Below the pieces are notes generated by a model. The model was not told where the DNA came from, made no database searches, and saw only the letters and a program-made list of their open reading frames with translations. From Streptomyces sp. NBC_00358 (GTDB taxonomy: Bacteria > Actinomycetota > Actinomycetes > Streptomycetales > Streptomycetaceae): a DNA stretch of 64,000 bases. Made by a program: the position numbers and the translations under genes. Shown here in pieces: positions 1 through 10,092 of this stretch (position 1 is its first letter; each line of letters begins with the position of its first letter). Where the stretch lies: positions 6,758,001 to 6,822,000 of the forward strand of contig NZ_CP107976.1 in assembly GCF_036099295.1 (NCBI RefSeq), in the 5' to 3' direction.

Positions 1-389
1 CGCAGCAGGGCGCGCAGCGAACCTCCGAACCGCCTCTGCAGCAGGGCCCGTTCACGCAGGTGCTCCCCGACGGTCAACGCGGGTTCGAGGTCCGTGACCC
101 CGGGCACATGGGCGAGCGCGCTCACCCGGCGCACGGCGCCCAACTGCTTCGGCAGCCTCGACGGGCCCACGGCCGCCGTCCCCTCGGTGGCCTTCATCCG
201 GCCCGTGAGGGCGAGCAGCAGGCACGTGCGGCCGGACCCGGACGGCCCCTCGACCGCGATGAGCGATCCGGGCTCCGCGTCGAGACGAACCCCGCGGAAC
301 GCCCAGCCGCGGGGCCCCTCGAGTCCGAAGTCCTCGGCCGTGACGCCCAGTCCGTGCGGACCGTCCACAGCTACCCCATCCCCTGACAC
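1..389 (-). CDS. ABC transporter ATP-binding protein (5' part, runs off the left edge)
   Basis: The first ~130 codons of an ABC ATPase are present; the rest lies beyond position 1. Residues 48-55 read GPSGSGRT, a Walker A loop in which the usual Lys is Arg, followed by a helix CLLLALTGRM as in ABC nucleotide-binding domains. Two starts are possible. GTG at 389 begins 7 nt after a -10-like TAGTTC (401-396) and would give a leaderless mRNA. GTG at 368 is preceded by AGGGGA. A perfect inverted repeat at 409-422 lies in the promoter. The partner permease and regulator are not visible. ATPase family is clear; substrate unknown. Confidence 0.75.
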   Translation of the reverse strand, partial: MSGDGVAVDGPHGLGVTAEDFGLEGPRGWAFRGVRLDAEPGSLIAVEGPSGSGRTCLLLALTGRMKATEGTAAVGPSRLPKQLGAVRRVSALAHVPGVTDLEPALTVGEHLRERALLQRRFGGSLRALL

Positions 390-395
390 ACCATC

Positions 396-426
396 GAACT
401 ACTTTTGAACTGACTGGTCAGTGCAA
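396..426 (-). promoter_or_regulatory. promoter with TetR-like operator for the ABC gene
   Basis: Positions 409-422 form the inverted repeat ACTGAC-TG-GTCAGT, 6-bp arms with a 2-bp centre, the size and style of TetR-family operators. It sits between a -35-like TTGCAC (minus strand, 426-421) and a -10-like TAGTTC (401-396), a position suited to repression. The 19-bp spacer is long. The cognate regulator is not in the window and is probably encoded past the left edge. Confidence 0.5.
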
Positions 427-544
427 AAACTATCCCGAACTTTCGATCGAAGCAAAAGCCCAGGTCAGAACGGATTGTCAGTGGCATACCGCACGATGGG
501 CACATACGGCCACAGTGCCGTCACACGACGACAGGAGGTTCGTC

Positions 545-1099
545 ATGGCCAGCTCGTCCGCAGCCGCCGCCCGTCGGCGCCGCGCCACCGGCCCTGCCCC
601 CTCACCGACCGGACCGGCGGGCGACGTCCACCCCGTGCTCCGCCGGGCCACGGCCCCGCCCGCCGCCCTCGACCTGCTCTCCCAGGCCCGCGCCGGACTC
701 GACGAGGCGACGACCCTGGAAACGTCCAACGAGCGTTACGCGACGGCCCACTTGGCCGCGCTGCGCACCGCCGCTGCCGTCCTCGCCGCGCGCGCCCGCC
801 CGGAGCCCACCTCCCGGCGCAGGGCCCGCATCCGCAGCGCCTGGGAAGTACTCCCGGAGATCGCGCCCGAACTGACCGAGTGGAGCGCGCTGTTCGCCTC
901 CGGGGCCACCCGCCGTGCCCGCGCCGAGGCCGGCATCCAGGGAGCCGCCACCACCCGCGACGCCGACGACCTGATACGCGACGTCGCCGTGTTCCTGCGT
1001 CTCGTCGAGCGGATGCTGGTGCTGCAGCCCGTGCTGCCCCAGCCCCGGCAGGACGGAGACCGGGAACGGGCGGACAGGGGGGTCCCGGACGCGGGTTGA
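545..1099 (+). CDS. SAV_6107-family HEPN domain protein
   Basis: A 184-aa, Ala/Arg-rich helical protein. ATG 545 is chosen because AGGAGG stands 6 nt upstream; an in-frame ATG at 515 has no comparable site. After a ~45-residue basic, disordered leader the protein has the helical pattern of the SAV_6107-like HEPN family: LDLLSQARAGLDEA, then NERYATAHLAALRTAAAVLAAR, then a long C-terminal helix with LIRDVAVFLRLVERML. HEPN domains are often nucleases or nucleotide-associated proteins; no RxxxxH catalytic motif is obvious, so activity is not claimed. It stands alone between the ABC gene and a methyltransferase; no MNT partner is adjacent. Confidence 0.75.
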   Translation: MASSSAAAARRRRATGPAPSPTGPAGDVHPVLRRATAPPAALDLLSQARAGLDEATTLETSNERYATAHLAALRTAAAVLAARARPEPTSRRRARIRSAWEVLPEIAPELTEWSALFASGATRRARAEAGIQGAATTRDADDLIRDVAVFLRLVERMLVLQPVLPQPRQDGDRERADRGVPDAG

Positions 1100-1309
1100 C
1101 CGGTGAGGGACCTCCGGGGAGCCCGGGGGGCGGGCCGCGGCCCGGCGTCTGCCGGGCACCCGCTCAACACACCGTCCGGCGCACGTGAGACGGGGGATCG
1201 GACACAGCGGCGGAGGCAATAGGGTGGAGGCGCCTGCTGCCTCCCGCCGGGAGGCCCGAAGATCGCTCCGCCGTACCAGAGGCGGTGCCGCGCCGAGGAG
1301 TCAACTGCC

Positions 1310-2080
1310 GTGTCGGACCCGATGCGCCCCCGCGCTTCTCTCCGTACCGCCGTCGTCTGGGAAGTCCTCAAGGACGCCCTGGACCGTCGGGTCAAGGCCG
1401 CCGGGCGGGAGTCGCTGGACGTACTGGACACGGGCGGCGGCAGCGGCAACTTCGCCGTGCCCGTCGCCCGCCTCGGCCACCGTGTCACCGTCGTCGACCC
1501 CAGCCCGAACGCGCTGTTCGCGCTTGAGCGCCGCGCCGCCGAGGCCGGTGTCGCCGACCGCGTGCAGGGTGTCCAGGGAGACGCGCACGGACTGTTCGAC
1601 GTGGTCGAGCGCGGAGGGTACGACGCCGTGCTGTGCCACGGCGTCCTGGAGTACGTCGACGACCCGGCCGAGGGTGTCCGCAACGTGGTGGACGCACTGC
1701 GGCCCGAGGGTGTGCTCAGCCTGCTCGCCGCGGGCCTGGGCGGAGCCGTGCTGGCCCGTGCCCTCGCCGGGCACTTCAACGAGGCCCGGCACGCCCTCGA
1801 CGACCCGGACGGACGCTGGGGCGAGGGTGATCCCGTCCCGCACCGGTTCACCGCCGAACAGCTCACCTCCCTGGTCGCCGGCGCCGGTCTGCACGTCGGG
1901 GCCGTGCACGGCGTACGGGTCTTCGCGGACCTGGTGCCGGGGGTCCTGGTGGACACCGAGCCGGGCGCTCTGGAGGCCCTGCTGAAGCTGGAGGCGGCGG
2001 CGGCCGAAGTCGCCGCGTTCCACTCCGTGGCCACACAGCTCCACGTTCTCGGTGAGGCCCGAGGGGTCGCCGGGGACTGA
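1310..2080 (+). CDS. class I SAM-dependent methyltransferase
   Basis: A 256-aa cytosolic protein with the Rossmann methyltransferase motifs: motif I LDTGGGSGNFAVPVA (about residues 39-53), the acidic residue ending strand 2 in VTVVDPSP, and a motif IV-like YDAVLCHGVLEYVDD followed by an alpha/beta segment ALRPEGVLSLLAA. The GTG start has GAGGAG 9 nt upstream; a second start (ATG) lies 4 codons in. The overall plan resembles the SmtA/CmoA-like group, but the substrate cannot be read from the sequence. It lies between the HEPN gene and the DUF3040 gene on the same strand with wide gaps, so probably has its own promoter. Confidence 0.85.
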   Translation: MSDPMRPRASLRTAVVWEVLKDALDRRVKAAGRESLDVLDTGGGSGNFAVPVARLGHRVTVVDPSPNALFALERRAAEAGVADRVQGVQGDAHGLFDVVERGGYDAVLCHGVLEYVDDPAEGVRNVVDALRPEGVLSLLAAGLGGAVLARALAGHFNEARHALDDPDGRWGEGDPVPHRFTAEQLTSLVAGAGLHVGAVHGVRVFADLVPGVLVDTEPGALEALLKLEAAAAEVAAFHSVATQLHVLGEARGVAGD

Positions 2081-2354
2081 GGCGCTCCCGTGGTGCGCCG
2101 CTGATCAGGGGCTCGGCAGCGGATGGAGTACGCCACAGACCACCCGATCGAGTGCTCGGCGCCGTATGATCGGTGGAGACCGTCCGGCATGACGGACCGT
2201 TCGCTGGGGAATGCACGCCTCAGCGCATCGGGGTGCCATGACGGGTTCCGGTTGGCGAATTGGCGTAGAGGGGCGGGTTTCACGGGGGCGATTCCCTGCC
2301 TATCCTGAAGGGGACCCCCGGTCGCCCCGGCGACTGCACGATGAGGAGGACTCC

Positions 2355-2753
2355 GTGCCGCTCTCGGAGCACGAGCAGCGAATGCTCGAGCAGATGGAGC
2401 GAGCGCTGTACGCCGAAGATCCCAAGTTCGCGACAGCGCTTGAGGGAAGCGGGCTGCGTACGTACACCCGGCGACGGGTTTACCAGGCGGTCGCGGGCTT
2501 CCTGGTGGGTATCGCGCTCCTCATTGCTGGAATGGCCACGATTCAGATCTGGCTGAGCGTGGTGGGCTTCCTCGTCATGCTCGGCTGTGCGGCGCTTGCC
2601 GTCACCGGTTGGCGCAAAGCTCCCAAGCCGGGTGAACAGCCGGCCGCGTCGGGCTCGCCCGCCGCTCGCCGTCAGGTCCGACAACGCCGTTCCATGATGG
2701 ACCGGATCGAACAGCGCTGGCAGCGCCGTCGCGACGAGCAGGGCGGTAACTGA
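2355..2753 (+). CDS. DUF3040 domain membrane protein
   Basis: A 132-aa small membrane protein beginning PLSEHEQRMLEQMERALYAEDP, the hallmark of DUF3040 proteins. Two adjacent hydrophobic helices follow (about residues 46-66 and 69-88), then a basic C-terminal tail rich in Arg and Gln. GTG 2355 is chosen because GAGGAGG lies 5 nt upstream; longer in-frame readings would add unrelated sequence. The function of the family is unknown. It is usual near the division cluster of streptomycetes. Its transcript should end at the long hairpin at 2767-2841. Confidence 0.9.
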   Translation: MPLSEHEQRMLEQMERALYAEDPKFATALEGSGLRTYTRRRVYQAVAGFLVGIALLIAGMATIQIWLSVVGFLVMLGCAALAVTGWRKAPKPGEQPAASGSPAARRQVRQRRSMMDRIEQRWQRRRDEQGGN

Positions 2754-2766
2754 GCCTCCGGCGTCG

Positions 2767-2841
2767 CGGCCGCAGACATACGTGTGAGGGGCGTCCACCC
2801 GGGATTCGGGTGGACGCCCCTCACACGTATGTCTGCGGCCG
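2767..2841. terminator. 35-bp perfect hairpin between convergent genes
   Basis: Arms 2767-2801 and 2807-2841 are exact reverse complements over 35 bp with a 5-nt loop (GGATT). It lies 14 nt after the DUF3040 stop codon and 184 nt from the end of the convergent transglutaminase gene, so it can act as a terminator in both directions. There is no T-tract on either side, which is common in streptomycetes. Confidence 0.85.
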
Positions 2842-3024
2842 GACAGCCCCCGCTCACCCCCGGCGCCCCCGCGGCAGGCACTCGATGCGCGCCGCCGGTC
2901 CGTGCGGGCGGTGCGCGCCAATGCTCCCCGCGGGCGGTGCGCCGACGAGGGCGGGCCCCGACAGACCGCCCGGACCGCAGGCCGCACGCGTCGGTGCGGC
3001 CCACGGCCAGCGGTCTGTCGGCAG

Positions 3025-5427
3025 TCAGCCGTTCTGGCCGGACGGGCGGCGGAGCAGGGCCTGACGGCGGGCCGACAGGCGGGTTCTCAGCGAGGTCAGG
3101 GCGGCCGAGACCGACCACATCACCCGGACGGACGAACGGGGGGCGAGGAGAGCCCGCAGACGGGCGGGACGGCTCGCGGAGGTACCGAAGGCCTCGGCGA
3201 CCCGGCGCGCGTCGTTCGCGAGGCCCGCCACCTGCCGCGGGCGCGGAGCGTAGAGAACCTGCTCCACGGCCGCGGCCAGCCGGTGCACCGCTGCCGCGGC
3301 CTCCGGATCCAGCTCTCCGAGCCCGATGATCCGCTCGGCGGCCTTCCTCGGTGTCTGTGACTCCTCCGGCGGGATCCCGTGGTCCCACGCCGTATCGGTC
3401 ACCTCCAGCCAGGCCCTCAGCGTGTACGCGGCCACGTCCGCCTCAGCGCGGCCGTGACCGCCGAGCCGGGCGGCCCGTACCCGCATGCGCCACAGCATGG
3501 GCAGCAGCGGCACTCCCAGGATCAGGAGCCCGGCCAGCGTCAGCCCGAGCGTCCTGAATCCGAACCAGTCGTCGTCCTGGGTGCCGACCGCCGCCGCCGA
3601 GGACTGGCTCGGGCAGGCCGCGAGCTTCCGCAGCTGGGTCGAGCAGCTCTCACTGGCCGACGGCGCGGTGGAGGGCGCCGCGGAGGTCGAGAACGTCGGC
3701 TTCGGCGCTACGGGCTCGGTGTTGCCCGGCGTGTTCGTCTGGGTGTACGACGGCACCGTGCCCCGGCTCGGGGTCGGCTCGAAGCGGGTCCAGCCCACGC
3801 CCTCGAAGTACAGCTCGGGCCAGGCGTGCGCGTCCCGCAGCCCCACCGACATCGAACCGTCCGCCTGCGGAGTCCCGGGCGTGAAGCCCACCGCCACACG
3901 GGCCGGAATCCCGAGCGTCCGCGCCATCGAGGCCATCGCGAAGGAGAAGTGGACGCAGAAGCCTTGCTTTTCCTTCAGGAAGTTCGCGATCGCGGTGGAG
4001 CCGCTGCCGGCCTGCACCTGGGTGTTGTACTGGAAGTTGCCGCTGACGGCGAAGTAGTCCTGGAGCTTGACCGCCTGCTCGTAGTGGTTGGCCGAGCCCG
4101 CGGTGACCTTGCGGGCCGTCCTAGCCACCACCGCGGGCAACGACTCCGGAACCTTGGTGAACTCGCGCCTCATCGCGGGCGAGGGCTCCGGGGCGCTCGC
4201 GAGCTGCTGCGCCGTCGGCTCCACCATCAGGCTGGTCACCTGGTACTGCACACCGCGGGTGTTCTGGCCGTGGTCGCCGACGAGGGCGCGCCCCACGGGT
4301 TCGTACCGCCAGCTGCCGTTGATGTCGACCTTGCTGGCCGGATACGGCATCGGCAGCCAGTCCTGCGCGTACCAGTCGGCCGCCGAGATCCGGGTCTGGA
4401 TCGTCGCCCGCTTGACCTGGCCGGAGAGACCGATCGGCGCCGGGAACGTCTTCGGCACGTCCACGATGTGGCGCTGGGTCGGCGTCCAGGCCGTGCCGTC
4501 GAAGTCGTCCAGCGAGACGATCCGCAGATACAGGTCCTGTGTCTCCGAGGTGTTGGTGCGGTACGTCATGACCGTGCGGTCCTCGTTCACGTTCAGACTG
4601 TCGCGGAGCGAGACCACCGGGTTCACCGCGGAGATCGTGCCGCCGTCCCCGGTGCCGTTGCCCACCCCCCGCCCCGCGGCGCCCAGCAGACCTCCGTCGA
4701 ACGAGGGCAGGGCGAGCGGCACGAACAGGGCGATGCCCAGCGCGACCGCGCCGATCCGCCGCCCGGTGCGGACGGGCGCGACGGCGCCGCTCGTGGACTC
4801 CGGGGAGCGGGCCGCTGCGCCGGAGCCGCCGGAGCCGCCGAAGACACGGCCCCACTGGGAGAGCCGGTCCCGGCCCTCGGCCAGCAGCAGCATCAGATAG
4901 CCGGCGGCCGCGAGCAGGAACCACAGCCAGGCCGCGCCGCCGCCGGAGAGGCCCGCGGCGACCGAGTACAGGGCGAGCAGCGGAAGGCCGGCGGGCGCGG
5001 CGCTGCGGTAGGTCACCGCGAGCGCGTCCACCGCGAGCCCGATCACCAGGACACCGCCGACCACCATCAGCCGGATGCCGTCCGACAGCGGGGCCGGAAT
5101 CGAGTACCTGCCGACGTCGTCGGCGCCCGCCTGGAGCAGCGTCCCGAAGTGCTGGAAGACCTCGGGCCCGGGGACGATCACGGCGACGGCCTGCTGCCGG
5201 GCGAAGACCAGCGTCAGCAGCATCAGCGTCACCAGTGCCTGCGCCGCCACGGTCAGCGGCCGGGCCAGCGGGACCCGTCGGGTCAGCGCGCCCACACCGG
5301 TCTGCACGGCCAGCAGGAACGCCGCCTGGAAGATCCACGTCGCCGGGCTCACCAGGGGCAGCATCGCGCAGGACGCCATCAGTGTCGCCGCCGCCGCACA
5401 CAGCGCCAGCCGGGCTCGCCCGCTCAT
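3025..5427 (-). CDS. transglutaminase-like membrane protein (TgpA type, DUF3488/DUF4129)
   Basis: An 800-aa protein. The N-terminal third has several membrane helices (DUF3488-like). A large extracytoplasmic domain follows, with the papain-like transglutaminase core: the nucleophile in KEKQGFCVHFSFAMA, the His in GLRDAHAWPELYF, and the aromatic/acidic WTRFEPTPSRG. Then come a Ser/Pro/Ala-rich linker, one more membrane helix (TLAGLLILGVPLLPML) and a cytosolic C-terminal DUF4129-like part. ATG 5427 is chosen because it overlaps the stop of the DUF58 gene by 4 nt; a longer in-frame reading to 6294 is an antisense-like extension. Last gene of the moxR-DUF58-transglutaminase operon. Substrate unknown; cell-envelope protein modification is an inference. 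Confidence 0.9.
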   Translation of the reverse strand: MSGRARLALCAAAATLMASCAMLPLVSPATWIFQAAFLLAVQTGVGALTRRVPLARPLTVAAQALVTLMLLTLVFARQQAVAVIVPGPEVFQHFGTLLQAGADDVGRYSIPAPLSDGIRLMVVGGVLVIGLAVDALAVTYRSAAPAGLPLLALYSVAAGLSGGGAAWLWFLLAAAGYLMLLLAEGRDRLSQWGRVFGGSGGSGAAARSPESTSGAVAPVRTGRRIGAVALGIALFVPLALPSFDGGLLGAAGRGVGNGTGDGGTISAVNPVVSLRDSLNVNEDRTVMTYRTNTSETQDLYLRIVSLDDFDGTAWTPTQRHIVDVPKTFPAPIGLSGQVKRATIQTRISAADWYAQDWLPMPYPASKVDINGSWRYEPVGRALVGDHGQNTRGVQYQVTSLMVEPTAQQLASAPEPSPAMRREFTKVPESLPAVVARTARKVTAGSANHYEQAVKLQDYFAVSGNFQYNTQVQAGSGSTAIANFLKEKQGFCVHFSFAMASMARTLGIPARVAVGFTPGTPQADGSMSVGLRDAHAWPELYFEGVGWTRFEPTPSRGTVPSYTQTNTPGNTEPVAPKPTFSTSAAPSTAPSASESCSTQLRKLAACPSQSSAAAVGTQDDDWFGFRTLGLTLAGLLILGVPLLPMLWRMRVRAARLGGHGRAEADVAAYTLRAWLEVTDTAWDHGIPPEESQTPRKAAERIIGLGELDPEAAAAVHRLAAAVEQVLYAPRPRQVAGLANDARRVAEAFGTSASRPARLRALLAPRSSVRVMWSVSAALTSLRTRLSARRQALLRRPSGQNG

Positions 5428-6787
5428 ACGCCACCACCCCCCGCGGTAGTCCCCGTCGACGCCACGTGCGTGCGCTGACGGTCCGCCTCCTGCCACAGGG
5501 CGGCGAGCGACGCCCCCCGCGGCACCATCACGGCGGTCCAGCCCGCCTCGCGCAGCATGCGCAGCCGGTCCACGCTCCCGTCCAACGGGCCGGGCACCTC
5601 GGTCGGTTCCCGCACCCAGGACTCGCTGTCCAGCAGAAACGCGACGGCTCCGCCGCTGCGCTGGCGCATCTTGCCGAGCACGGTCGCCTGCTCCTCGTCG
5701 AGATCGCCGAGGAAGGCGATCAGCAGTCCTTCGTTGCCGCCGCGCAGCACGTCGTACGCCCGGGACAGGCCCGTGCCGTCCGAGTGGTCGATGACGGCGA
5801 GCGTGTCCATCATCATCCCGGCGGCGTCCGCCGAGTCCTGGCTGGCGCCCGCGAACCCGTCTGCGCCCTCGCCGGGCACCGAGGTGCCGGTGTCCGTCAG
5901 GAGGCGGACCGAGAAGCCCCGTTCGAGCATGTGCACCAGCGTCGACGCCGTACCCGAGACGGCCCACTCGAAGGCCGAGTCGGGGCCCGCGCCCTGGAAG
6001 GCGATGCCCCGGGTGTCGAGCAGCACCGTGCAGCGGGAGCGCTGGGGCTGCTCCTCGCGGCGGACCATCAGCTCGCCGTAGCGCGCGGTCAGCCGCCAGT
6101 GCACGCGGCGCAGGTCGTCTCCGTAGCGGTAGCCGCGCGGAATGATGTCGTCCTCGCCGGCCAGGGCCAGTGAGCGCTGGCGCCCGTCCCCGTACCCCTT
6201 CGCCTCGCCGGTCAGCCGCACCGGCGGCAGCGCCTCCACGCGCGGGATGACCGTCAGGGTGTCGTACGTCGAGAAGGAGCGGGTCAGCTCGCACATGCCG
6301 AACGGGTCGGTCAGCCGGAGCTGGAGCGGGCCCAGCGGGTAGCGGCCGCGCAGGTCCGAGCGCACCCGGTAGGACACCTCGCGGCGGCCGCCCGCCTCGA
6401 CCCGGTCGAGCACGAAGCGGGGGCGCGGACCGAGGACGTAGGGCACCTTGTCCTGGAGCATCAGCAGGCCGGTGGGCAGCCGCGAGACGTTGTCCATGCG
6501 CAGATGGACGCGGGCCTCGGAGCCGGCGGGCACGCGCCCCGGAGAGAGCCTGCGGCTGCCCGAGACCCGGTACCGGGTGCGTTGGAGCACGGTCGCGCAG
6601 ACCAGCGGCAGGACCGCGAGGAGCAGGCCGACCCGGAGCAGGTCACCCTGCCCCAGGACGTACGCGCAGATCGCGGCGGCCACTCCGGCGGCCAGGAACG
6701 AGCGACCGCGTGTGGTGAGTCCGGCGAGCGCGGTGCGCAGCCCGCCCTGGTCCTCCTCGGCGGTGTGTCCCGTGCTCGCCCGCGTCA

Positions 6788-6788
<1 letters not shown>
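5424..6788 (-). CDS. DUF58 domain protein
   Basis: A 454-aa protein with two N-terminal membrane helices (about residues 28-68), then the DUF58 signature: RGYRYGDDLRRVHWRLTARYGELMVRREE and a following von Willebrand-A-like fold segment TVLLDTRGIAF. DUF58 proteins commonly sit beside MoxR ATPases and transglutaminases, exactly as here. The ATG overlaps the moxR stop by one base (TGATG), and its own stop overlaps the transglutaminase start by four, indicating coupled translation. Role unknown; probably a membrane adaptor for the MoxR ATPase. Confidence 0.9.
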
Positions 6789-7822
<1,034 letters not shown>

Positions 7823-8086
7823 CCGGCCCTCCTCGGCCCGTTCGGGCCGACGCCCTGTGCGGACCGGCCCACCCCGAAACACGGACACCACGCGCGAAAG
7901 GTTCCGCGTGACGTCACACCCGCATTCTTGTTGCCGTTACCGGTTCGTGTCACTCGCCTGTGGACAAGTGGCCGCGATATGTCAGTTCTTACGGCTCTTT
8001 GGGCAACGGACGGCCGGGGTTTTTTGTGAGGAGAGGGTCCCACGAGCTGCGCAGGGCCGGCGACCGGGGGCCTGCGGGCCCCGCGG

Positions 8087-8635
8087 TCAGGAGGGGTCGA
8101 TCTCCCGCAGCAGGCCGGTCGTGACGTCGAAGACGAAGCCGCGTACGTCGTCGGTGTGCACCAGGAACGGGGAGGTGCGCACGCGCTGCATCGACTGCCG
8201 TACGTCCTGCTCGACGTCCCGGAAGGCCTCGACCGCCCACGCGGGGCGCTGGCCGACCTCCATCTCCAGGTCGTGCCGGAAGTCCTCGGTGAGGGACTCC
8301 AGGCCGCAGCCGGTGTGGTGGATGAGGACCACGCTGCGGGTGCCGAGCGCCCGCTGGCTGATGGTGAGGGAGCGGATCACGTCGTCGGTGACCACACCGC
8401 CGGCGTTGCGGATGGTGTGGCAGTCACCCAGTTCCAGTCCGAGCGCCGCGTGCAGGTCCAGCCGGGCGTCCATGCACGCGACCACTGCGACACGCAGCAC
8501 GGGGTGGGCGTCCATCCCCGGGTCGGTGAACGCGGCCGCGTATTTCCCGTTCGCGTTCACGAGACGGTCCGTGACGGTGCGCTCTGCGGCTATGGCGCCT
8601 TCGGGCTCGGTGGGAACAGATGCGGAAGTCGTCAT
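8087..8635 (-). CDS. beta-class carbonic anhydrase
   Basis: A 182-aa cytosolic enzyme interconverting CO2 and bicarbonate. Zinc ligands and the catalytic Asp-Arg dyad are visible as VACMDARLD, and the second His-Cys zinc pair as LIHHTGCGLESL. IRNAGGVVTDDVIRSL and the end RGFVFDVTTGLLREI match the short actinobacterial type (Mycobacterium Rv1284-like). The start is ambiguous: ATG 8635 (MTTSA) or ATG 8641 (MGMTTSA), neither with a strong ribosome site. Monocistronic on the minus strand, divergent from the dcw operon. Confidence 0.9.
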   Translation of the reverse strand: MTTSASVPTEPEGAIAAERTVTDRLVNANGKYAAAFTDPGMDAHPVLRVAVVACMDARLDLHAALGLELGDCHTIRNAGGVVTDDVIRSLTISQRALGTRSVVLIHHTGCGLESLTEDFRHDLEMEVGQRPAWAVEAFRDVEQDVRQSMQRVRTSPFLVHTDDVRGFVFDVTTGLLREIDPS

Positions 8636-9062
8636 ACCCATGACGGTACTGGTCACGTATGGAGCGGTCCTGCTGTGAGAGGGGACAAAGAATGTCATCG
8701 CGCCTTGTTGTGAGGTAATCCACACGGGCGGTGACGACCAGCCCGTTCGGGTGATTCTTCCGGATCGGCGGCTTCGATCCGAGCGGCGCCCGCGACGCGC
8801 ATGCCGGTTGATTGACCGCGAGACACCGTGGACTAAAGTGACGCGAAGCGGGAGGCGAGGCTCTCCCCGCTGGACTGTTTTCCCCTGGAGACCCGGCGAC
8901 TTTCCGGAGTCTCCCCGCGTGCGCGGCGCGTACGTACGGCTCGGCCTCCTCCCGCTCCCGGTCGGCTGACGCCATTCATCCGGCGCCAGCAGACCCTCCC
9001 CTTCCCGAGCGGGTGGGGACCCGGCGGTGCGTATGGCCGCGCCGGACCTGAGAGGGCCCGGA
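8636..9062 (+). promoter_or_regulatory. divergent control region and leader of the dcw operon
   Basis: This 427-nt stretch holds no gene I can support; no mraZ is present. A housekeeping-type promoter is readable: TTGACC at 8812-8817, a 16-bp spacer and TAAAGT at 8834-8839, giving transcription from about 8846 and a leader of roughly 215 nt before rsmH. In that leader 8887-8914 can fold (GGAGAC...GTCTCC extended by CCGG pairs with a bulged A) around a 7-nt loop. The minus-strand side must hold the carbonic anhydrase promoter, which I could not place. Confidence 0.55.
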
Positions 9063-10070
9063 ATGCAAGGGCGCGAAGCGCTTACCGACGACGGTGACAG
9101 CGGGCGACCGGAGGGGCAGAGCCGACACGTCCCGGTCATGCTCCGGCGGTGCCTGGACATGCTGGCCCCGGCCCTCGCCGAGCCCGGAGCCGTGGTCGTC
9201 GACTGCACGCTCGGTCTGGGCGGTCACAGCGAGGCACTGCTCACCCGGTTCCCCGAAGTGCGACTCGTGGCCCTGGACCGCGACAAGGAGGCGCTGCGCC
9301 TCTCCGGAGAGCGGCTCGCCCCCTACGGAGACCGTGCCTCGCTGGTGCACGCCGTCTACGACGAACTCCCCGGCGTGCTCGACCGCCTGGACATCCCGCG
9401 CGTCCAGGGCGTGCTGTTCGACCTCGGCGTCTCCTCCATGCAACTCGACGAGGCGGACCGGGGGTTCGCGTACTCCCAGGACGCCCCGCTCGACATGCGC
9501 ATGGACCAGACGACCGGCATGAGCGCGGCCGAGGTCCTCAACACCTACCCGCCGGGCGAACTGGTGCGGATCCTGCGGGCGTACGGCGAGGAGAAGCAGG
9601 CCAAGCGGATCGTCTCCGCGGTCGTGCGCGAGCGCGACAAGGAGCCCTTCACCAACAGCGCGCGGCTCGTCGAGCTGATCCGCGACGCACTGCCCCAGGC
9701 GGCCAAGCGCACCGGCGGCAACCCCGCCAAGCGCACCTTCCAGGCGCTGCGCATCGAGGTCAACGGCGAACTGAGTGTCCTGGAGAGGGCGGTTCCCGCC
9801 GCCGTGAAGGCGCTCGCCGTCGGTGGACGCATCGCCGTGCTGTCGTACCACTCGCTGGAGGACCGGCTGGTCAAGCAGGTGTTCGCGGCCGGTGCCGCCA
9901 ACACCGCGCCGCCCGGACTGCCGGTCGTCCCCGAGCGCTACCAGCCCCGGCTCAAGCTCCTCACCCGCGGTGCCGAACTTCCCACCGAGGAAGAGGTCGC
10001 CGAGAACCGGCGAGCGGCTCCCGCCCGGCTGCGGGGGGCGGAGCGCATCCGCGAGGAAGCCGCCGAGTGA
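9063..10070 (+). CDS. rsmH: 16S rRNA (cytosine-1402-N4) methyltransferase
   Basis: About 335 aa; methylates N4 of C1402 in 16S rRNA using SAM. Family landmarks: RHVPVMLRRCLDML at the start, SAM motif VVDCTLGLGGHSEALL, then FDLGVSSMQLDEADRGFAY, LDMRMD, RIVSAVVRER, and AVLSYHSLEDRLVKQVF. ATG 9063 is preferred because GAGAGG stands ~8 nt upstream and the extra residues before it are not conserved in kind; GTG 9027 is an in-frame alternative. First gene of the dcw cluster, followed after 22 nt by ftsL. Confidence 0.95.
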   Translation: MQGREALTDDGDSGRPEGQSRHVPVMLRRCLDMLAPALAEPGAVVVDCTLGLGGHSEALLTRFPEVRLVALDRDKEALRLSGERLAPYGDRASLVHAVYDELPGVLDRLDIPRVQGVLFDLGVSSMQLDEADRGFAYSQDAPLDMRMDQTTGMSAAEVLNTYPPGELVRILRAYGEEKQAKRIVSAVVRERDKEPFTNSARLVELIRDALPQAAKRTGGNPAKRTFQALRIEVNGELSVLERAVPAAVKALAVGGRIAVLSYHSLEDRLVKQVFAAGAANTAPPGLPVVPERYQPRLKLLTRGAELPTEEEVAENRRAAPARLRGAERIREEAAE

Positions 10071-10092
10071 GGCGCGGGGAGGAGGAGGCGGC

